9,088 bases of DNA from Litorimonas sp963922935. GTDB taxonomy: Bacteria; Pseudomonadota; Alphaproteobacteria; Caulobacterales; Maricaulaceae. The position numbers and the translations under genes are program-made. Each line of letters opens with the position of its first letter. Within the stretch, counting starts at the first letter, position 1. Below, piece by piece: positions 1-5,797 of this stretch. The notes under the pieces were generated by a model that searched no databases, was not told where the DNA came from, and saw only the letters and a list, made by a program, of their open reading frames with translations. The DNA is taken from the NCBI GenBank assembly GCA_963922935.1, contig CAWUKE010000085.1:1-9088 (forward strand), given 5' to 3'.

Positions 1-558
1 CAGAACAAAACACCGATCCTTCTCAGCTTGCTGGCCGCTGGCATGCTGTGTCTGGGATTCTACTCCAAGGTTCTCTACGACACATTCTGTCGGATTACGG
101 GCTTTGGCGGGACACCACAGATCGCCATGAACGAAGAAAATCTCTCGCCGATTTTGGATCGAGAGATCGAAGTGCGGTTCGACACCAATGTCAGCCCCGA
201 GTTGCCGTGGGAATTCATCCCAGAGCAGCGCGGCGTGACGGTTAAATTGGGCCAGACTGGGTTGGCTTATTACCGCGTCAAAAACGTGTCTGATAAGGCT
301 GTGACAGGGGTCGCGACCTTCAACGTGACACCGATGAAGGCGGCACCTTACTTTGTGAAAACGGAATGTTTCTGTTTTACGGATCAGACGCTGCAACCCG
401 GTGAAGAAGTGACCATGCCCGTGCTGTTCTTCATCGAACCCGACATGGATAGCAGTGCGCGTCATGACGATGTTGAAGAAGTCTATCTAAGCTACACCTT
501 CTTTGAGAGTGAAAACCAGCCTGTGGCAGGGACGTTTACCACAAACGCACTGAACTAG
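1..558 (+). CDS. ctaG: Cytochrome c oxidase assembly protein CtaG/Cox11 (5' partial)
   Basis: Copper chaperone that inserts Cu into the CuB site of cytochrome oxidase subunit I. It is anchored in the inner membrane by one N-terminal helix, with a periplasmic Ig-like copper domain. The frame is open from base 1 and ends with TAG at 556-558, giving 185 visible residues. Family members are about 190-200 residues, so only the first few to about 15 residues and the start codon are missing. The visible N-terminus is the hydrophobic anchor (fragment residues about 5-22), followed by the family hallmark FCRITGFGGT, whose Cys is at bases 88-90. The copper-binding CFCF motif (Cys codons 367-369 and 373-375) sits in the conserved context KTECFCFTDQTLQPGEE, and the family-typical MPVLFFIEPD follows. 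A TTG at 28 could be read as a start but would cut the anchor, so I treat the gene as running in from upstream. The downstream neighbour coxC supports the assignment. Confidence 0.96.
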   Translation, partial: QNKTPILLSLLAAGMLCLGFYSKVLYDTFCRITGFGGTPQIAMNEENLSPILDREIEVRFDTNVSPELPWEFIPEQRGVTVKLGQTGLAYYRVKNVSDKAVTGVATFNVTPMKAAPYFVKTECFCFTDQTLQPGEEVTMPVLFFIEPDMDSSARHDDVEEVYLSYTFFESENQPVAGTFTTNALN

Positions 559-559
559 G

Positions 560-584
560 GGGCTTCGCCTTATTGCGAAGCGCC
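560..584 (+). other. Stem-loop in the ctaG-coxC gap
   Basis: The bases just after the ctaG stop form a perfect 7-bp stem, GCTTCGC (562-568) with GCGAAGC (575-581), around a 6-nt loop. The stem can extend by two G-C pairs if G582 is bulged. No T-run follows, so it does not look like a complete intrinsic terminator. It could stabilise the mRNA 3' end of ctaG or modulate expression between ctaG and coxC. The rest of the 93-nt gap holds only the coxC ribosome-binding site. Confidence 0.4.
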
Positions 585-651
585 GTTGCGCTAGCTATAG
601 GCGACTCAGAATAACTGGGCGGCACTGACCGCTGGGACAAAGGAACGTTTC

Positions 652-1593
652 ATGGCGGGTGCCGTCGAACACGACTATCATATTCTTCCACCGAGCCCGT
701 GGCCGTTCCTATCCGGAATGGCGGCCCTGATCTGGGGCGCGGGCATGGTGATTTTCTTCACCGGCCTGACACCGCGCACGGGTGACAATGCTATGGCGGA
801 GTTCTTCTTCGCCCGGGGCCTCGACACGATTCAGGGCCGGGAAGGCGCCTCTGGCGGCTGGATCATCCTGCTGATTGGCTGTCTCTTCGCGACCTATTGC
901 ATGTATGGCTGGTGGAAAGACGTGGCGGCGGAGAGCGAACGCGGCGAGCATACGCCCGTTATCGACCTGGGCCTGCGCTACGGCATGATCATGTTCATCA
1001 TGCAGGAAGCCATGTTCTTTGTCGGCTGGTTCTGGATGTTCTTTGAACTCGGCCTGTTCCACAAGTTCCGGGCGGGCTGGAACCCGGACATCCTTGAAAA
1101 TCCAGATGCCTTTGCCTCTTGGCCACCGCCATCTATTGAGACCGTCGATCCGTGGCATCTGCCACTGATCAATACGCTCATCCTCCTTCTGTCGGGTACC
1201 ACTGTGACATGGGGTCACCACGCTCTCATCCATGGCGATCGGAAAGGGGCAAAGTGGGGCATTGGCCTGACCGTTGCGCTGGGCGTCCTTTTCACAGCGG
1301 TGCAGGCGATCGAATATGTCCACCTGTTTGATTATCGCGCTGTCGATGGTCTGAAAGGCACATTCTGGCTGTCCACTAACGTCTATGGCTCTGCCTTCTT
1401 TATGGCGACGGGCTTCCACGGTCTGCATGTTTTGATCGGAACGATCTTCCTGTTCGTGATCTGGGGTCGCCTGATGAAAGGCGGGATGAGTTCTGAGAAG
1501 CATTTCGGTCTCGAAGCGGCGGCTTGGTACTGGCACTTCGTCGACGTGGTCTGGCTCTTCCTCTTTGCCTTTGTCTATGTCGCCTTCGGGTGA
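652..1593 (+). CDS. coxC: Cytochrome c oxidase subunit III (COX3)
   Basis: Structural subunit III of an aa3-type heme-copper oxidase in the inner membrane. It stabilises subunit I and helps sustain proton uptake; it has no redox centre. The 313-residue product opens with the family signature HDYHILPPSPWP and shows seven hydrophobic helices. The second and third lie around GGWIILLIGCLFATYC and MFIMQEAMFFVGWFWMFF; the latter holds the conserved membrane glutamate (E119). Then come DPWHLPLINTLILLLSG with TVTWGHHAL, the GFHGLHVLIG helix, and the closing WYWHFVDVVWLFLF helix. It is somewhat longer than the common 265-300 residues because of the loop around residues 138-165 (GWNPDILENP...). The ATG at 652 is preceded by AAGGA at 640-644 with 7-nt spacing, which fixes the start. 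It follows ctaG by 93 nt and is followed by a strong terminator before surf1. Confidence 0.98.
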   Translation: MAGAVEHDYHILPPSPWPFLSGMAALIWGAGMVIFFTGLTPRTGDNAMAEFFFARGLDTIQGREGASGGWIILLIGCLFATYCMYGWWKDVAAESERGEHTPVIDLGLRYGMIMFIMQEAMFFVGWFWMFFELGLFHKFRAGWNPDILENPDAFASWPPPSIETVDPWHLPLINTLILLLSGTTVTWGHHALIHGDRKGAKWGIGLTVALGVLFTAVQAIEYVHLFDYRAVDGLKGTFWLSTNVYGSAFFMATGFHGLHVLIGTIFLFVIWGRLMKGGMSSEKHFGLEAAAWYWHFVDVVWLFLFAFVYVAFG

Positions 1594-1630
1594 CGATGGG
1601 CTCGGTTTTTAACACCAGCCCTTTTCTAGA

Positions 1631-1656
1631 GCCCGCCAATTGTTTGGCGGGCTTTT
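1631..1656 (+). terminator. Intrinsic terminator between coxC and surf1
   Basis: A perfect 9-bp inverted repeat, GCCCGCCAA (1631-1639) with TTGGCGGGC (1644-1652), encloses a 4-nt loop and is followed directly by TTTT (1653-1656). This is the classic Rho-independent form. It lies 38 nt after the coxC stop and ends 10 nt before the surf1 ATG at 1667. It should end most coxC transcripts, leaving surf1 to readthrough or to its own promoter. Efficiency cannot be judged from sequence; the T-run is short. Confidence 0.85.
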
Positions 1657-1666
1657 GCGTGCGCTA

Positions 1667-2353
1667 ATGGCTATTCGTTTCCGACCCATGCCGGGCCTCA
1701 GCGTGGCCGTTCTGATCTGCCTGCCGATCCTGATTGGGCTCGGCGTCTGGCAATATCAGCGTTGGCAATGGAAGACAGACGTTCTGGCTGAAATTGACGC
1801 GGCTGTGACCGCGCCGCCGTTGCAAGGCCTGCAGGCCTTAAGTGAGGCAGACGGACTGCTCGATTTTCGCCGTATTCAATTTGACGGCACAGAAACGGGC
1901 GAGACATTTTTGTTTTATAGCCCAGAAGGCAATATCGCTTGGATGCCCTTTCGCGTCGTCGAAGCAGCGGGTGGCACCGCCTTAGTTGGATTTCCCACCA
2001 TCGCGGATGGCCTAAAAGAAACAGCCTCCCCGCCCACTATGGCAGGGCCGCGAGCGGGATATGTCAGGCGTATTCGCCCCCCGGGTTTTTTAAGCCGTCT
2101 CATCGGAACACCCAATAACCCCGCAGATAATCGTTGGTTTTCCATCAATCCTGACGGGGCGTGGCTAGACGGTGCCGACCTTTATATTGATGTGAGCCAA
2201 GATCGGCGCGATGCCAGCCAACTGCCTGTGCAGCGACCCGATATTCCCAATAATCACGTCAGCTATATGCTGACATGGTGGAGCTTTGCGATCATCCTCT
2301 TGGTGATTTACGCGATCCTTCATGTGCGCACGGGCCGTTTGTCCCGTGATTAG
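1667..2353 (+). CDS. surf1: SURF1 family cytochrome oxidase assembly protein
   Basis: Inner-membrane assembly factor that helps place heme a into subunit I of cytochrome oxidase. The 228-residue protein has the SURF1 layout: an N-terminal membrane helix (about 11-28) running into the motif GVWQYQRWQWK, a periplasmic domain, and a C-terminal helix after NNHVSYMLTWW (from residue 195). I chose ATG 1667 because the protein then begins MAIRFRPMPGL, like relatives that start with an arginine-rich segment and a PGL turn. An upstream in-frame TTG at 1640 lies in the loop of the coxC terminator and is unlikely. ATG 1688 is an alternative that would keep the helix. No clear Shine-Dalgarno precedes 1667. 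A DUF983 gene, which I recall often sitting between coxC and surf1 in alphaproteobacteria, is absent here. The GNAT gene overlaps its 3' end. Confidence 0.93.
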   Translation: MAIRFRPMPGLSVAVLICLPILIGLGVWQYQRWQWKTDVLAEIDAAVTAPPLQGLQALSEADGLLDFRRIQFDGTETGETFLFYSPEGNIAWMPFRVVEAAGGTALVGFPTIADGLKETASPPTMAGPRAGYVRRIRPPGFLSRLIGTPNNPADNRWFSINPDGAWLDGADLYIDVSQDRRDASQLPVQRPDIPNNHVSYMLTWWSFAIILLVIYAILHVRTGRLSRD

Positions 2354-2921
2354 ACGCGTCACGCCCAGCACCGAAATCACGGCAACAGGTCCGGCTGGAG
2401 CCCTAATCCTGCGTCACCCCCGCTGGTCGGATTATGACGCTTGGGCGAATATTCGTCGCCGCGATGCGGCTTACTTAAAACCCTGGGAGCCTGAATGGAC
2501 GGAGGCGCATCTTTCGCGGGGGAGCTACCGCCTGCGGCTGAACCGATTTCGGAAAATGGTGCAGACAGACCGCGCTTACCCTTTTCATATTTTCCGCGCG
2601 GATAGTGATGTGTTGATCGGGTCCTGTAACCTAACCCATATAGAGCGCGGTGCGGCCATGTCGGCCAAGATTGGCTATTGGGTCGCCCAAGATCAGCAAG
2701 GGCGTGGCCATGCGCGGGCGGCGGTTCGGGCCGTCTCTCGTTTTGGTTTTGATACGTTAGGCTTGCACAGGATTGAAGCGGCGGTGCAGCCTGACAATAT
2801 CGCTTCTGTCCGCGTGTTGGAGGCCACAGACTTCAGGCTAGAAGGCACAGCGCGGGGCCTATTACGGATTGATGGGCAGTGGGCCGATCACGCTGTCTAT
2901 GCGTGTCTCTCGTCGGATTAA
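2346..2921 (+). CDS. GNAT family N-acetyltransferase, RimJ/RimL-like
   Basis: Predicted cytoplasmic acetyl-CoA-dependent acetyltransferase of the RimJ/RimL branch, whose characterised members acetylate N-termini of ribosomal proteins; the substrate here is unknown. The acetyl-CoA pyrophosphate-binding loop fits Q/R-x-x-G-x-G/A as Q118-G-R-G121-H-A123, following the IGYWVAQD strand. The C-terminal part has RIEAAVQPDN and SVRVLEATDFRLEG, typical of this branch, and ends near DGQWADHAVYACL. Full length is 191 residues from GTG 2346, whose product begins with IRRVTP as relatives do. This start overlaps the surf1 stop by 8 bp and would suit translational coupling. An in-frame ATG at 2322 gives 199 residues and a 32-bp overlap, and cannot be excluded. 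The stop is only 2 nt from the stop of the convergent receptor gene. Confidence 0.9.
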   Translation: MIRRVTPSTEITATGPAGALILRHPRWSDYDAWANIRRRDAAYLKPWEPEWTEAHLSRGSYRLRLNRFRKMVQTDRAYPFHIFRADSDVLIGSCNLTHIERGAAMSAKIGYWVAQDQQGRGHARAAVRAVSRFGFDTLGLHRIEAAVQPDNIASVRVLEATDFRLEGTARGLLRIDGQWADHAVYACLSSD

Positions 2922-2923
2922 GA

Positions 2924-5017
2924 TTAAAACGTTCCGCTAATTTCAAAGTTGAGACGCCGTCCGCGATCGCGTTCAAACCGTTCAAAACGCGTGATGGGAT
3001 CAAGGCGCAGACCCTCGCCAAAATAGCGCTCGCGATCGCGAATAATCGTATTGTCGAGAATGTTCTGAACGAAAATGCTCAGCTGCAGCCCATAGACATC
3101 TTTAAAGATGATGCCTGCTTCTAAGAAGGGTTCGTCGACGACCACATCTTGAACTTCGTCAAAGCGGATAAAGGGCGCGCTTTGATCATTTTCCAGCTCA
3201 CCGAAAAGCGCGATCTCTGTATTGGGAATGTCGTAGCGCACTTCGAGTTCGTAGGCATATTCCGTATCATTATTGATCGCCCGGCGTTCGCCGGTGAGTG
3301 GATCATCAATGGCGCTATCTTGCAGAAGCGCAAAGCCTTCTAGTCGAAGTCCGGGAACCCCAATCGTATCGAAGAGCAGCGTGGCTTCCGCCTCAACGCC
3401 CCAGCGCTCAGCTGAGTCGAGATTGCCCGGCCCTTCGGTTCCGTCGCTGAACAATACCCGATCATTAGGATCTTCAATGCGTTCGTAAAAGGGTGAAATT
3501 CGTCCAGACAGAAGGGTGGGGTCGGTTCGTTCAATTTCAACGCTTAAGTTCCAGGACTGTTCGGGAATAATCTCATCATTACCGCTGGTGATGATTTCAT
3601 CCGCCAAACTCCGCGTAGAAACGAAATCTCCAAAGTCAAGCTGTCCGACTTCGCGCTCAATTCGGGCGCGATAGCTATACATATCAGACGCTGTCCAACT
3701 GGCCGCCAAGAATCCTTTGGGGCGGAAAAATTCTCGAGGCTCTTCACCAGGAGCCACAACCCCCAGAGAGGAAAACTCCGCGCCAATGGAGGCTTGAAGA
3801 TTAAAGCTGTTGGAAACAGTCCAACTGTCCGTCAGGCGAAAATCGAAACGGTCTTCTTCGACCAAGACATTATCGATGATCGGCGCGGTAAAATTGTCTT
3901 CAAAGAGCGTTTCTGATTCCAAAGAATTGAAGGCATATTCGGCGCTGATTTGTAGGTCATGCACATCGGCCAGACGGAAGGCATATTCGCTACGGGCGAT
4001 GATTTCCTTTTCAATTTCGTCGCGCTTGAAGATCGAGCGGGTTGGGTCTTGCCCGTCAAACGCATTCACAAATCGGGTCTCGAATCGGCTATCTTCATAG
4101 CGATAGAAGCCAAGGAATTTCAGCGTGCCGGGACCGGTTGGCAGGGCATAGTCACCGCTAATGTCGACTTCCCACTCATCCTCACCGCCATAGCCATCAC
4201 TGCGTCCGCTCAAACGGTCGTCACGGCGTGCGATGAAAGTCTCTCTGACGCCGTTCTTATTATTTCGGCGTTGCAGGCGGGTATTTAGGTTAGCGACGTG
4301 ACCATTATCAGGCGTCCAGCTAAGGTTCGCAGACAGGCGCGGACGACGATTATCAAAGTAAACATCTTCGGTCCGGTCCTCGATGACAGAACCACCGCGG
4401 TCCGGACGATCATCAAAGAAGGTTTCAACCGAATCCTCAGTGAAGGTAAACTGGCCCGCATCAAGCGCGAGGTTAAACGAGAGGTTGCCGCGTTCTCCCG
4501 CAAGGCTGATTTCGCCTTCTAAGAGTTGGGGGGCTGTGCCGTCTTCAAACCGCATCGCATAGTTCCAACTCCCGGACAGTTCCGTTGTTCGCGCGATGAC
4601 ATTGACGACTTGTCCGGACAGTCCGGGAATATCCAGGGCGGCGCCATCAAGGATTTCCAGACGTTTGACAGAAGCAGCGGGGATTCGAGAGAGCAGGTCT
4701 CGTGCGCCTTGGCTCTTTGTTGATGGGCGTCGCCCATTGATTAGAAAGTTGCCGCTGGCTTCGCCAAAACCGCGTGACCCGCTATCGCCGCTGCGCAGGC
4801 TGAAGCCCGGAATTTGGAAAACCATGTCCAGCGCGGTGTTGGGTTGGAACCGTTCAAAATCCGCAGGCGTGTAGACATTAAGCAGGGCTTGTGTTTCCGC
4901 GGCATCGCTCTGTGGGCTTTCGGCCTCCACGCTTCCAGTCTGCGCAAAGGCGGAGTTGAGCAAAACGGTGCTGAGGACAGCGCCACACAACAGCTTATGG
5001 AAGGAAGACGGTTGCAA
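2924..5017 (-). CDS. TonB-dependent receptor plug domain outer-membrane protein
   Basis: Probable outer-membrane beta-barrel of the TonB-dependent receptor superfamily, for uptake of an unidentified ligand. The 697-residue product has a signal peptide (residues 1-25, HKLLCGAVLSTVLLNSAFA, cleavage after AFA). A plug domain follows (about 48-142) with ALDMVFQIPGF (62-72), FLINGRRPSTKS and SRIPAASVKRLEILDG, which match the plug core. The rest is rich in alternating aromatic/polar strands, many acidic turns and a C-terminal Phe, as expected of a barrel. I see no clear TonB box in the short mature N-terminus. The start is TTG at 5017-5015; the next ATG (M65) would remove the signal peptide, and the frame has no better start upstream before the LOG stop. 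It lies 8 nt downstream of the LOG gene with no strong Shine-Dalgarno, suggesting co-transcription and coupling. Confidence 0.87.
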   Translation of the reverse strand: MQPSSFHKLLCGAVLSTVLLNSAFAQTGSVEAESPQSDAAETQALLNVYTPADFERFQPNTALDMVFQIPGFSLRSGDSGSRGFGEASGNFLINGRRPSTKSQGARDLLSRIPAASVKRLEILDGAALDIPGLSGQVVNVIARTTELSGSWNYAMRFEDGTAPQLLEGEISLAGERGNLSFNLALDAGQFTFTEDSVETFFDDRPDRGGSVIEDRTEDVYFDNRRPRLSANLSWTPDNGHVANLNTRLQRRNNKNGVRETFIARRDDRLSGRSDGYGGEDEWEVDISGDYALPTGPGTLKFLGFYRYEDSRFETRFVNAFDGQDPTRSIFKRDEIEKEIIARSEYAFRLADVHDLQISAEYAFNSLESETLFEDNFTAPIIDNVLVEEDRFDFRLTDSWTVSNSFNLQASIGAEFSSLGVVAPGEEPREFFRPKGFLAASWTASDMYSYRARIEREVGQLDFGDFVSTRSLADEIITSGNDEIIPEQSWNLSVEIERTDPTLLSGRISPFYERIEDPNDRVLFSDGTEGPGNLDSAERWGVEAEATLLFDTIGVPGLRLEGFALLQDSAIDDPLTGERRAINNDTEYAYELEVRYDIPNTEIALFGELENDQSAPFIRFDEVQDVVVDEPFLEAGIIFKDVYGLQLSIFVQNILDNTIIRDRERYFGEGLRLDPITRFERFERDRGRRLNFEISGTF

Positions 5018-5025
5018 GGTTTCGA

Positions 5026-5685
5026 CTAGCCCAGCTCTTCGACGGAGACATCGCGCAAAGATAGAGGCTTGCGCGCAATGGGATTATCGATCCGGTCCTG
5101 TAGCTTTGCAAATGCCTCTGGCACGGATGTGGCCGTTAGAATGTCATGGGCCATATCGCGGCTTGCAAAGCCTTCATCCATAATGCGCTGAAATTCTTCG
5201 ATCAAAAGATCCCAATAGCCTGTGTCGGATAGGAAAACGATGGGTTTGTCGTGAAGGTTTAAGCGCTGCCAGGACAGAACTTCGACCGCTTCTTCAAGCG
5301 TGCCAATCCCGCCGGGTAAGATGATGAACCCATCGGACTCTGTATACATGCGGATTTTCCGCTCATGCATATCCTGGACGAAAATATGCTCAATGCCGTC
5401 CAACGTGGCTTCGACCTCACGCAGGAGTTCCGGAATAATCCCCAAGACAGGGGCGCCGTGATCGCGTGAGGCGCGGGCGACGGCGCCCATAAGGCCCAGA
5501 CCACCCCCGCCATAGACCAGGCGCAAGCCGGACTTTGCGATATGCGTTCCGGTTTCTGTCGCGAGCGCCATATGCTGTGGCGCATTCCCGGGCGAGGCCC
5601 CACAAAAAACGGCAACAGACGACAACGTTTCGGGTTGCCGTTTTAGGTCGCGCTCGCGCGGTGTGTTAGATTTATTCTTTGTCAC
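5026..5685 (-). CDS. LOG family protein (TIGR00730-type, cytokinin riboside 5'-monophosphate phosphoribohydrolase-like)
   Basis: Rossmann-fold enzyme of the LOG family. Characterised members release the free base from (cytokinin) nucleoside 5'-monophosphates; bacterial members often act on AMP, so the physiological substrate here is uncertain. The 219-residue product has the family order: VAVFCGASPGN (24-34), the phosphate-binding glycine stretch YGGGGLGLMG (58-67), MHERK (106-110), and the signature PGGIGTLEE (124-132), whose Glu with the MHERK Arg forms the active site in relatives. The chosen start is GTG at 5685-5683. The first 20 or so residues are charged and not part of the domain. A TTG at codon 21 (5625-5623) would give a product starting right before the domain, so the true start is uncertain. 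An inverted repeat covers codons 14-28. First gene of a probable two-gene unit with the receptor. Confidence 0.92.
   Translation of the reverse strand: MTKNKSNTPRERDLKRQPETLSSVAVFCGASPGNAPQHMALATETGTHIAKSGLRLVYGGGGLGLMGAVARASRDHGAPVLGIIPELLREVEATLDGIEHIFVQDMHERKIRMYTESDGFIILPGGIGTLEEAVEVLSWQRLNLHDKPIVFLSDTGYWDLLIEEFQRIMDEGFASRDMAHDILTATSVPEAFAKLQDRIDNPIARKPLSLRDVSVEELG
5604..5644 (-). terminator. Terminator-like hairpin inside the 5' end of the LOG gene
   Basis: On the minus strand, AAAACGGCAAC (5644-5634) and GTTGCCGTTTT (5616-5606) form an 11-bp perfect inverted repeat with a 17-nt spacer, and the 3' arm runs into six T's (5609-5604). The inner bases are mostly unpaired. This has the form of an intrinsic terminator or attenuator, but it lies within codons 14-28 of the annotated reading frame. 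The 3' arm encodes the conserved VAVFC strand, so that arm is constrained by protein; the 5' arm encodes a non-conserved tail. It may be an attenuator, a start-codon-sequestering hairpin if translation begins at TTG 5625, or coincidence. Confidence 0.4.
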
Positions 5686-5797
5686 AGTGTGTCTTTTGCT
5701 TTTCGCTATCTTTTGAGGCCTCTAAGAACCGTTTACGCCTGTGGCAAGTCATGTCGTCTGCACGTCAATGTAGAAATCATCAAGGATACAATAAAGA
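5686..5797. promoter_or_regulatory. Divergent intergenic region, presumed promoters for LOG unit and Ig-like gene
   Basis: These 112 nt separate the starts of two divergent genes, so promoters for both must lie here or in the flanking coding ends. I found no convincing -35/-10 pair on either strand: a TTGACG on the minus strand (5768-5763) lacks a matching -10. The only clear element is AAGGA at 5782-5786 (+), 11 nt before the GTG at 5798, which supports that start. An 8-bp palindrome GAGGCCTC at 5715-5722 is short enough to be chance. Confidence 0.4.

Noticed and set aside
709..1536. A 275-codon open frame antisense to coxC.
   Set aside because: It lies wholly opposite a confidently identified membrane protein gene, has no family-like sequence (low hydrophobicity, His/Arg/Gln-rich) and arises from codon bias in the complementary strand.
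2962..3041. Palindromes containing GCGATCGC (2962-2971 and the 12-bp TCGCGATCGCGA at 3030-3041), HIP1-like.
   Set aside because: Both fall within the C-terminal coding sequence of the receptor, where Arg-Asp-Arg codons produce them; two copies are too few to suggest a genome-wide element or operator.
5715..5722. GAGGCCTC palindrome in the divergent intergenic region as a possible operator.
   Set aside because: Eight bases with no second copy and no flanking symmetry; expected by chance at this length.
5763..5792. Candidate promoter elements TTGACG (minus, 5768-5763) and TACAAT (plus, 5787-5792).
   Set aside because: Neither has a partner element at 16-18 nt; TACAAT lies 5 nt before the GTG and overlaps the space after the ribosome-binding site.
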